This document shows positions 55,901 to 64,000 of a DNA stretch of 64,000 nucleotides, one piece after another. The DNA is taken from assembly GCA_014904845.1 (NCBI GenBank), contig MU119219.1, positions 248,001 through 312,000 on the forward strand. Direction: 5' to 3'. A program made the position numbers and the translations under genes. Numbering within the stretch: position 1 is the first letter of the stretch; each line of letters begins with the position of its first letter. The notes under the pieces were generated by a model. The model was not told the origin of the DNA. It did no database searches and was given only the letters and a program-made list of their open reading frames with translations. This DNA comes from Acephala macrosclerotiorum (lineage: Eukaryota > Ascomycota > Leotiomycetes > Helotiales > Mollisiaceae).

Positions 55901-57814
55901 AGCGAGAGCAGACTTTCAGCCTCCTGTTTGAACTACTTGAGACTTGAGGAGACATTCCGGACAGCCTGTCTTTCACTCGAAGATATCGAGGAAACACGTG
56001 TGTTCATCGAATACGCAACAAAATATTGGGCAGTACATGCAGAAAGAGCGGAACGATATGGTGTTGCTCAAGTTAGCGTTACGCAGTTTTTCGATAAGTG
56101 GGGAGATGCATTTTACACCTGGAAGATGGTGTATACCGCCATTGCGGGATGTGATGTTAGGTGTCCGTTGAGGGAGTCGAGCTTGGCGCATGTTGCTGCG
56201 AGGCATAATTTGAAGAGTGTGCTGACATGTCTTTTGGAGCGGGATCCGGGGTTACTTGAAGGTATTGATAATGATGGGAATAAGCCTTTGCATGATGCTG
56301 CTAGTTTTGGTCATGGGGAAACTGTGAAGATACTTTTGGACAAGGGGGCGGATTTGGATGCGACGAATCTGGCGGTGAAGACATCTCTGGTGCTGGCAGC
56401 CGCAAGTGGCCACGAGGATATCGTCAAACTACTACTCAATCATGCTACCCTCACCAATGCGAGTGAAGGCCAGATGCGCAACGCATTGCAAGCACCCGCC
56501 TCAAGTGGAAATGCCAAATTGGTCGCACTTCTGCTGAGAGCTGGGGCAGATATCAATGCACGAACAGAAAGGATAGGAACTGCTCTCCAAGAAGCTTGTA
56601 CTACAGGAAAAACACAAGTTGTGGAACTTCTGCTCAAGCATGGAGCAGACCCAAATGCTCATGGAGGACACTCCGGTACTGCTTTGCAACAAGCAATACA
56701 TGGTCCCACCGCAACACGCAGAGAGATTGTCGATCTCCTCCTCGATTATGGGGCAGACGTTAACGCACGAGCTGGATCATGCGGAAATGCTCTCCAGGCA
56801 GCTGCGTGGAGGGACGTCGACATACTTCAGAAACTGTTGGATTACGGAGCGAACATCAACGCGATAGACGGAGAATTCGGCAGTGCTCTTCAAGCAGCAG
56901 CTACTTATCGCTGCGAAGAGGGTTTTCGGATATTGCTCGAGCGTGGGGCTGATATTAACATTCAAGGAGGAGAGTCTGGTTGCGCTCTTCATGCTGCAGC
57001 TGCTGCGGGGTGTATTGAAATCGTGGAGCTCATGCTCAACAAAGGAGCAGATGTCCACATTCGAGGTGGAAAGTACGACAATGTAATTCAAGCTGCATCA
57101 GCGAGCGTGGAACCAGAGATAGTGCCATGGCTTTTGGAGAGAGGCGCTAGAGCTGACTTCAAAGGCGGTGTGTATGGAAATGTCCTGCAAGCTGCCATAT
57201 GTGGGGATAACGTGGAGCTGGCGAAGACTTTCTTGGCGGATGGTAATGATATCAATGAGACTGGTGGGATGTATGGAACGGCGCTGCAAGCTGCGGTGAT
57301 GCGGTGCAAGGCAGACTTTATAGCTTTCCTGATTGATCAAGGTGCGGATGTGAATGGTGAGGGAGGTAAGTATGGTAGTCCACTCCGAGCAGCCGTCTTC
57401 TTGCGAAAGGTAGATATCGTTCGGTTGCTCTTGCAGAAGGGTGCCGATCCTAACGTTATGGACGAGCAAGACCTATACTGCGATGCTCTACAAATTGCGG
57501 CAGCTCGTGGGGACTTGAGCATAGTCGAAGCCCTCATCGAGTATGGAGCAGATGTATGTCGACAAGGCGGTTGGTACGGCAATGCTCTTTGTGTTGCAGT
57601 AGAGTCGGAAAATAAACCGGTTGTCCAGTTGCTGTTAGACAAAGGCGCGGACTGGACAAGTCCGGGTGGTATCTTTATCAACAGCTTCGATGCTGCGAAG
57701 TGGGGAAGCAATCCGAATATAGGGTTCGTACTGCTCAATCATCCATCATGGAGACCGAAACAGATTGCTAGATTGGAAGCGCTAGCGATGTCGAAGATGC
57801 AGCCAGAAATTTAA
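52916..57814 (+). CDS. NOD-like receptor: alpha/beta hydrolase, NACHT, ankyrin repeats
   Basis: Eight exons fit in phase: 52916-52930, 53052-53573, 53647-53706, 53756-54067, 54137-54299, 54393-54425, 54476-54674 and 54772-57814, giving 1,448 residues. The SesB-like hydrolase (about residues 80-350) shows VDIVAVHGMDGGARKTW, the nucleophile elbow VCHSMGGIIVKK and FLATPHRGSDY. The NACHT domain starts near 400 with the P-loop WIKGHPGTGKSTL (about 423) and Walker B VLIFIDALDE (about 537). About 16 ankyrin repeats fill residues 900-1435, many with the pattern GNALQAAxxxG...IVxLLLxxGADVN. In fungi such receptors act in nonself recognition and programmed cell death: ankyrins sense, NACHT oligomerises, and the N-terminal domain executes. 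The intron at 53707 appears to be GC-AG (AAG|GC, branch CTAAC). The first exon of five codons is the least certain part. The frame is intact throughout. Confidence 0.88.
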
Positions 57815-59397
57815 GACCCGGAAAGGTCTCCCATGCTCTCGTTTACAAATTGGCTTGGGTGCGAAGATCGAGACAGGGGTCCGAAGATGAATGCCAACTA
57901 CAGAAGTTCAGGTACTCGGCAGTGGCGGAGGGGTTTAAACAGCGAGAGTATTTGCCACTCAAGAGTCGTGGCTAGAATACTGCAAATATAAATGTTGCCG
58001 GGGCATGCCTGGTACCCGTCACACGTGATACACTATTAAACAAGACTTGACTTTCCTCTTTGAGATAAATGGTATCTCAAGATGACATCCTGGCAGAGGT
58101 TTTAAGGAAACGCCCCTTGAGTGCGGTCGTCAGGGCCCACTATTAGAAGGAGGAAGGAGGTAACAGGAAGTACGAGCACCACGTGAATATCACATGATCA
58201 CTGGTTGTAAACCAAAACCTGGAAGGTCTTCGTGGTTTTTCAAGAAGGACTGCAACCCCGCAATTGCCTTGAAGTCGGGACTGGCTTCAATGGTGGGCTT
58301 GCTATTCTGCCCCGCCAAAGTGGAAATGTAGGCCATCGGCTTCTACTTTCACCGCAGCTTAAACTGCGCCTCCAATGGCGGCGAAGATATTGCGTTGCCT
58401 GACCAGCTTCTAGATGTCATCAGCACCGAACAAGAGGATAGTTCGTACGAGACGCATAACTAGTTCGGTAAGTCGGCGAGCCAGAGGGAACTCGCAAATG
58501 CGCATAAATGTGCTCGAAAAAAGGGCATGAAACATAAGAAGACCATCAGTCGACTGTTGAACGTGGCTGAACAGAACAAATCCCAAGACCTGTCTGGACA
58601 TCGAACGATTCGCAGAGCTTTGACACACTCAACACCTCTAATACCCTATTCGAGACAATCTTCGACCAGTGCCGTGATTACTGCTCCTCGAGGCTTTCAA
58701 CGCAGTATTCACATCAGTCTCACTCAGCCAGTATAGTTTTCTGCAGCCACCGCAGGTTTGGACCAGACTTCTTGTCAGCTTCCAAAAATACACCACACAT
58801 CGCCTTCTCGCGGGGGCCTCTTTACCAGAACGAGTCAAGGGCAGCTGCACGCATCGCTCTGCAGCCATTCACATCCACTGGACAGCCCGAGGCTGTGGCC
58901 AAGTACGACGGTGGTGATCCCTGACTTTGGTGCAGTGGTTGGGTGCGGCGTTCCTGAAGCTGGTGGCAGGCTAAGCGAGCATTTGCTGCGTGAAAGGTCT
59001 GGTGCAGGTAGATCCGTTACCAGGAGGAGCCTTCTCCTTTCCATCCTCATAATCGACCACCCTCCTCACCATCTCACACAATCAATTGCGACGACATCCC
59101 TCTGCGAAATACTCGAGATACTGACGTTTACTCAACTCCACCAGTATATATACGCTCGGCATCGCAGAAAAACAAAGCTGGGCGGCAGTTGAGATTGCAT
59201 AGACGCAGATCTAAACCCCAATTTTAGGGGTCGACCTTGTTCAAGATGAGTGTATGTGCACCGTTTCAACTTCAAATTTCGCGCGTTTTGACTTCCTGTT
59301 ACAACGGCATCTGTTCCCATTCTTATCCTTCTCTGCAATCCCTCATCATCATTTCGCAAGCAAAGTTCCTCTCTGGTAGAAACTTTATACTGACAAC
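57815..59397. other. Intergenic, nothing recognised
   Basis: No gene supported. The left part is the 3' region of the receptor gene and the right part the promoter and leader of the syntaxin gene. Confidence 0.5.
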
Positions 59398-60853
59398 ATG
59401 GCGCAACAGTACGGGTTAGTTGTTCCTCCAGCCTCGAGCTCCCCTTGCAGCCTCGACTCGACACCTTGCCCACACACCGCGAATTGAAGCAGAGTACTGA
59501 TGAGGATGATGAAACAGATACGGAGGACGTTCGAACCCCTACGATCAAAGAGGGATACCATCACCCCAATATGGCGCGCCTTATAACCACCAACCTACAA
59601 TGGGACGAGACGACTATGCCAGTAAGTACCTGTACACGAGATGAATATTGCCCGAGCAACTCTAACAATCCCGTGTAGCACAAAACGTCGAGATGGAGCC
59701 TTTAACGAAGAATGGATCCGATGAATTCAATCGACAAGATCCCAATGCCATCCTCAATGCCTGCCGCGAAGTCGACCGCGAAATTGACGAAATCGATGGC
59801 ATCGATGGCATCCTGGACAAAATTCGACAATCCCAGTCAAGCGCCTTGAACAGTGCGTCCGGGGACTCGGCGGCATATACGCAGCTCGAGAACATGAATG
59901 CTAGCACTATGGCCCTCTACAGAAACTTGGTTGGCAAAGTTAAGAACATCAAGCAGAAGCCTGAGTCCGGCTCGCCACGAAACGCACCACACGTCAGAAA
60001 GGTTGATGAGCGTCTTAAGGAGACCATTCGCATATACCAACGAGTCGACGCTGATTTCAGGAAGAGACTCGAGGAACAAGCCGCTCGCCAATACCGAATC
60101 GTTCATCCTGATGCCACAGAGGAGGATGTCAGAAAAGCCAGCGAAGATCCCAGCCAACCGGTGTTCGCCCAAGCACTCATGCAAAACAACAGGCAAGGCC
60201 AATCGAAAGAGGTCATGACTAATGTCCAGCAACGATCAGAGGCAATTAAGAAGATTGTGAGCCAGATCGAAGAGTTAGCACAGCTTTTCGAGGACATGGA
60301 CAACCTGGTCATGCAACAAGAGGCAGCCGTCGTCAACATCGAGCAAAAGGGTGAGGAAGTCGTCGAGAACATGGACAAGGGAACCGAGCAAATCGGCGTC
60401 GCTATCAAATCTGCCAGAAACGCACGCAAATGGAAATGGTGGTGCTTGGGCATAGTCGGTAAGTCATATTGTCCCAGTTCACTACTGCTCATGCTTGCTT
60501 TTCTCCTATCTTTTGTTTTCCTCCCATCTCCACTTTCATCCTTTTTATATAAACTAAAACTTAACGTTCTAACCCCAGTTCTAATCATCGCAATCATCGT
60601 CATCGTAATCCTCATCTACAAATTCGTCATCCAAAACAACGGCACCTCCAAAGCCGCTAAACGTTTCGTCCTTACCGACATCGCCAACGGGGAGCTCTCC
60701 GTGGCAGGGCACCCCGTCATCTCTGGTCAAGCCTGGTCTCCTACATCTGGAACGAGCGGGAAGATCGTCGTTCCTGGTGCTACATGGGCGGGTGAGACTA
60801 GTGATAATGTCGCTAGAGCGGTGGTGAGAAAAATGAGGACTTTCCAGGCATAA
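59398..60853 (+). CDS. Plasma-membrane syntaxin (Sso1/2-type t-SNARE) with extended C-terminal tail
   Basis: Four exons, 59398-59414, 59518-59621, 59679-60458 and 60579-60853, give 391 residues. The first two exons form a Gly/Tyr/Gln-rich N-terminus (MAQQYG, later NPYDQRG), followed by NVEMEPLTKNG as in fungal Sso proteins. The Habc bundle occupies about residues 60-210. The Qa-SNARE motif (about 225-290) includes IEELAQLFEDMDNLVMQQ with the central Gln. The membrane anchor LIIAIIVIVILIYKFVI starts at about residue 301. The 120-nt last intron (GTAAGT, CTAACCCCAG) splits the anchor; being a multiple of three, it stays open if retained. Unlike the classic tail-anchored form, about 73 residues follow the anchor and would face outside the cell. 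Syntaxins of this type drive exocytic vesicle fusion with Sec9 and Snc. Confidence 0.92.
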
Positions 60854-61675
60854 ATATGCTTGGGAAGGAGATTGTAAATGGTGCTGGCACATACTTGTTT
60901 TTGTTTTTTTGGTCGACGGTTGTGTACTTGACTGCTCTCTTTATCGAGGAGAGCAGCAAAGCGTTACTGCATTTTCGGCGTTATTCTCGTCTTGTTGTTT
61001 GTTTGTCTGTCAAGTCACATTGCTTCTACTTTTCATTGTCATTATCTGTCTGTTCAACTGTTTGTCAAAACCACAACCATGAGCAGAAAATGTGGGAGCG
61101 TTGAAAATATCCTGTAGGAATATACCATTGAACGCTCTTTACTGGGAGCGAGAGGAAAGCTTTTGGGAGGAAGAGGAGAAGATAGCATGGGGATTGAGTT
61201 TGGAGGAAGGCGGTTTGTTGGAGTTCGTTTCTGGTGTGATTATCGATCGGATGATCGAGGCTACGATGAAAAGAGGCGAAGGAATGGGAATTAGGTTGCA
61301 GTGAGAGATGGGGGTGGAAGAGACGTGAGATTATAGATAGGAACGTTTAATTCGATTTCGTTTCTTGATTAAGAACAGAAGAGACTTTTGATCGTGCTTT
61401 GGTGTGTGTTTCTGCAGATTTGCTTGTAGGTGAGTGGATATCTAATCCTCTTCAATGTCCGTAACGCTTATATACACCCAGATGCTATAATTCCGTTCTC
61501 CTCTCAAGAAGCTTCTGAGTCTGATTCCTACAACGCCTTTCCATTGCTTCGCTCTGCTTTAATTCCATATATCAAAATTATAGGGCAGCCTGCGTCTATA
61601 GTGCCAAACCAATAACTCCACAAACATCAAATCAATCTCCATTCCCTTTCCATCCTCAATCTTACAAACCACAAC
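60854..61675. other. Intergenic between convergent genes
   Basis: No gene recognised. It holds the 3' regions of the syntaxin gene and of the minus-strand gene that ends at 61676. Confidence 0.5.
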
Positions 61676-62995
61676 TCAGCCAGTACCAGCCTCCAAAATC
61701 TCCACCGCCGCACCATCACCCCCAGCGGTAACAGCAGACCCACCACTCCCCTCTCGACTCCTAATCGTACTCCCCGGATTCTGCTGCTGATTTTGGATCT
61801 GCAGTTCATGCTGTCCAACAACCCTCCTCAACACCACCATCTTACGATCAAATCCCTCTAGTAAGGTTTGCATCTCTTCTTCCCCAACACCTGCACCGAA
61901 TCCACTTCCTCTCCCACTTTCTCCCTCGAGACCCAACCCAGCACCCCCTTTGCCCCTGTCGTCAGGAAAAGGCGACGAGTTAGGAAGAGGAGAGATAGAA
62001 AGCCCTTCGATCCTAAGCATCAACCCACCAGCAGCGTTTCGGGATGCATCCTGGTCATCTGTGCCGTCCCAGGTTGGTGCGTTGTCGATTGTGGCGGAGA
62101 GGACTTGCCAGTCTTTGCTCAGGCTACTAACTGATCTAATTCCATCTCCATTCTCATTCACATCCACGATTATTATCCTTTCTTCTCTCTCTTTCTTTCC
62201 TTCTTTCTCTCTCTTGATTTTTTCGGAGGAAGGATTTTTGGTGTGTTTGTGTGCGTGGGTATGTGGATGAGTTGCGGATGAGCTGGAGGATGTTGTGGTG
62301 GATCCTGGGTGGACTGCTTCTCGACTTTCTTCTAGTTGTGGTTCTGTAGGATTGCTCTGCTGCTCCAACGTCCTTAATAACGCCGCAGATAAAACCTCAG
62401 AAGCATCGTCGTCAGAGAATAAGTAGTGTATCCTATTCGGATGGTGTGTACTTGTCTCTCCTTCCTTTTCCTTCACGTCGTTTACGAGAGTAAAGAGTGG
62501 AGCAAACTCGGGTCTTGGTTTCTCTTCAGTTGGTAGGTAGGAGGATATTGAGTATCCTGTGTCTTGGATTTGGGTCTGGGAGTTGAATGTGGATTCTCGA
62601 GAGGGTGGTTGGGTCGGGGCTTGGGTTGTTATTGTTGGTCTGGTTCGGGGTGGTGGTGGCATTGAGGCTTTGTCTTTCTCTTTCTGGTCGGAAGGTGTAG
62701 ACTCTATAGTTCCGTCTGTAGGTGGAAGTTCGGGGAAAGGAATGATGTTTTCGTTCACAGATGTGTTGGATGTAGGAGGGTCTTTGCCTGGTGGTGGGGA
62801 GGTGGGTATCGATGGAACTGGGTTGGTCATTTTGAGGTTCGCTAGTTTGGCGGATGGGCTAGGATTTGGTGTGTGAGTCTGTGAGAGTCTTGGTGAATTG
62901 GAGGATGGTTGACGTGGATGTGGGTCGAAGAGTGAGGCTGGGAGCGGTGTTGGGAGTTTGTGATGTTTGTGAATCTCGACGAGGCTTGAGGTCAT
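61676..62995 (-). CDS. Largely disordered protein of unknown function
   Basis: A single exon of 439 residues starts at ATG 62995. The first 150 residues are rich in Pro, Ser and Thr. A more ordered block follows: RPEFAPLFTLVNDVKE, HHPNRIHYLFSDDDASEVLS and LLRTLEQQ. Then comes a His/Ser-rich linker, a charged run of Lys/Glu, and a second ordered strand-rich piece, ERIIIVDVNENGDGIRSV and SLSKDWQVLSATI. The last third is Gly/Ser-rich with a short helical segment, EEEMQTLLEGFDRKMVVLRR. The HYLFSDDD block looks conserved and I believe related proteins exist across ascomycetes, but I cannot name the family or a function. There are no membrane segments. Confidence 0.7.
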   Translation of the reverse strand: MTSSLVEIHKHHKLPTPLPASLFDPHPRQPSSNSPRLSQTHTPNPSPSAKLANLKMTNPVPSIPTSPPPGKDPPTSNTSVNENIIPFPELPPTDGTIESTPSDQKEKDKASMPPPPRTRPTITTQAPTQPPSRESTFNSQTQIQDTGYSISSYLPTEEKPRPEFAPLFTLVNDVKEKEGETSTHHPNRIHYLFSDDDASEVLSAALLRTLEQQSNPTEPQLEESREAVHPGSTTTSSSSSATHPHTHAHKHTKNPSSEKIKREKEGKKEREERIIIVDVNENGDGIRSVSSLSKDWQVLSATIDNAPTWDGTDDQDASRNAAGGLMLRIEGLSISPLPNSSPFPDDRGKGGAGLGLEGESGRGSGFGAGVGEEEMQTLLEGFDRKMVVLRRVVGQHELQIQNQQQNPGSTIRSREGSGGSAVTAGGDGAAVEILEAGTG

Positions 62996-63328
62996 TGCGA
63001 TAAGAAAGCTTATCGCACGTGGAAAGCTAGTCTGTTTTTGACTTAACCCACAGCTCCATACTTCAATTGGGCGACTGAGGAACTGGAATTGGAGTTGTTC
63101 AGGTACAACGCTTTATTTATTGCTTTCTTTCTCTCTGATATTGCCTGATCATAATATCTATCCACAGAAAAGTCAGGTACTGTCCACCCATTTTCCCCTT
63201 CCTTGATTTTACCATTCAAAGTCATGAAATAACCGCCTCCAACGCCAAAACGCACCTCAAAATCATCGACGTAGCTAACCCACAGTATAAACAACTGCAT
63301 TGATGTTATCAATTCTTTTTCTATTCAT
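62996..63328. other. Intergenic, nothing recognised
   Basis: It contains the promoter of the minus-strand gene to its left and the 3' end of the protease gene to its right. A minus-strand open frame at 63043-63312 lacks family features. Confidence 0.4.
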
Positions 63329-64000
63329 CTATAACAAAGCAAAGACACCACCACCAACACCAGCCAATGCAAGCGACACACCTGCAACCACAACTCTCGA
63401 CCAAGCAAAAGGTTCTGGTCCGGCACCAGCTGCGCTCTTCTTTCCCGAGGTAGATGTAGAAGTTGCGGCGAATCCACTAGCGGCGCTCAAGCCTGTTGCA
63501 GTGGGGTTATATGTCGCAGCAGCAGTTCCATCGGCAGTTCCTGTAGCTCCGACTTTAGGAACACCAGTAGCGGTTTGTGTAACTTCGTCCTCGTTCGCAG
63601 CAGTGGTGGCGCTGGGAATTGGTGCACCTTTGCTTGCGAAGGAGACAATGTTGGAGCTGGTGGAGTTGAAGTCGGTTTGGGCGAGTGCGATACGGTTGTT
63701 CTCGAGATCGTAAACAACGTATGCTGATCGCAAAAAGGTGTCACCGAATAGGACTGGGAGGTTACCAGCGGCCTGAATGCCGAGTTGGCAGGCAGCTTGT
63801 CCGTTGTAGGTTGGAGTTCGGCCGTTGGTAAGAGTGAGAGGCAGAACGAGCTGGGAGACTGCGACCTTGATAGTTGGTCCTCCAGTTCCACCGAAGCCGT
63901 AATTGATGGTTCCTGAGTTCTCGGCGAGAGCGCAGGGAACGACAACGGCTCCGAGTTGCTGAGACACAGTAGCTCCAAGCTCTTCAAAAACTGAGTTGGC
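63329..64000 (-). CDS. GPI-anchored aspartic protease, C-terminal part (cut by window edge)
   Basis: The frame enters from beyond the window and stops at 63329-63331. The visible 223 residues begin ANSVFEELGATVSQQLGAVV and include VPCALAENSGTINYGFGG, then LPVLFGDTFLRSAYVVYDLE followed by NNRIALAQTD, the C-terminal lobe of pepsin-type proteases of the yapsin/candidapepsin group. The catalytic Asp residues are not in the visible part: the second DTG would lie upstream. A Ser/Thr/Ala-rich stalk follows, and the end VVVAGVSLALAGVGGGVFALL is a typical GPI-attachment signal. The enzyme would act at the cell surface or wall on secreted or wall proteins. Confidence 0.85.
   Translation of the reverse strand, partial: ANSVFEELGATVSQQLGAVVVPCALAENSGTINYGFGGTGGPTIKVAVSQLVLPLTLTNGRTPTYNGQAACQLGIQAAGNLPVLFGDTFLRSAYVVYDLENNRIALAQTDFNSTSSNIVSFASKGAPIPSATTAANEDEVTQTATGVPKVGATGTADGTAAATYNPTATGLSAASGFAATSTSTSGKKSAAGAGPEPFAWSRVVVAGVSLALAGVGGGVFALL

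Noticed and set aside
36607..57814. Secondary-metabolite biosynthetic cluster
   Set aside because: Oxidative enzymes and a regulator are present, but there is no polyketide synthase, peptide synthetase or terpene cyclase anywhere in the window.
63043..63312. An 89-codon minus-strand frame between the disordered-protein gene and the protease
   Set aside because: It begins in the protease 3' region without a convincing start and has no recognisable features.

Overview
The window looks like a chromosomal segment of a filamentous ascomycete (Pezizomycotina, possibly a leotiomycete). The reasons are many short introns (45-140 nt) with GTATGT/GTAAGT donors and CTAAC/CTGAC branch motifs, fungal-only families (2EXR, DUF7770-like, Zn2Cys6 regulator, NACHT-ankyrin receptor), GPI-type cell-surface proteins, and an AT-saturated transposon typical of repeat-induced point mutation (RIP). 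No rRNA, tRNA or CRISPR array was recognised. The exon structures given here are my own reading of splice signals and frame continuity.

Layout. 0.5-2.5 kb: coiled-coil protein with a newly read first exon. 3.6-5.4 kb: broken GPI-type surface protein. 5.7-7.3 kb: APH-fold kinase. 8.1-11.4 kb: a glutamine-synthetase-like gene with an internal deletion, running tail-to-tail into a dynamin-like gene; both lose their usual ends at the same point. 12.5-13.7 kb: single-pass Cys-rich surface protein. 15.7-21.1 kb: three 2EXR copies, one intact and two decayed. 21.8-25.9 kb: flavin amine oxidase, phytanoyl-CoA-type dioxygenase and GNAT acetyltransferase. 27.4-30.5 kb: second APH kinase and a DUF7770-like protein, both starting with N-myristoylation-like sequences, on either side of an AT-rich block and a minisatellite. 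32-32.8 kb: rhomboid protease.

33.2-36.4 kb: a disrupted NLR-type/membrane gene that contains a piece of an unrelated PUF-family RNA-binding protein. 36.6-49.2 kb: a possible catabolic group (Zn2Cys6 regulator, Gfo/Idh/MocA sugar or dihydrodiol dehydrogenase, FAD monooxygenase, MFS sugar transporter). This group is interrupted by a complete 3,503-bp hAT-type transposon with an 8-bp target duplication and a heavily mutated transposase. 49.2-52.9 kb: gene-poor, with a short NmrA-type fragment.

52.9-57.8 kb: the largest gene, an intact NOD-like receptor (alpha/beta hydrolase, NACHT, ankyrin repeats; 1,448 aa over eight exons, one intron apparently GC-AG). 59.4-60.9 kb: plasma-membrane syntaxin (Sso1 type) with a long tail after its membrane anchor. 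61.7-63.0 kb: unidentified disordered protein. 63.3 kb to the edge: C-terminal part of a GPI-anchored aspartic protease.

The overall picture is an accessory, plastic region. Housekeeping genes (syntaxin, transporter) sit among lineage-specific receptors, duplicated 2EXR genes, chimeras and several genes broken by one or a few lesions. The most notable points are the PUF/NLR chimera, the shared breakpoint of the synthetase and dynamin genes, the fully delimited hAT element, and the intact hydrolase-NACHT-ankyrin receptor.
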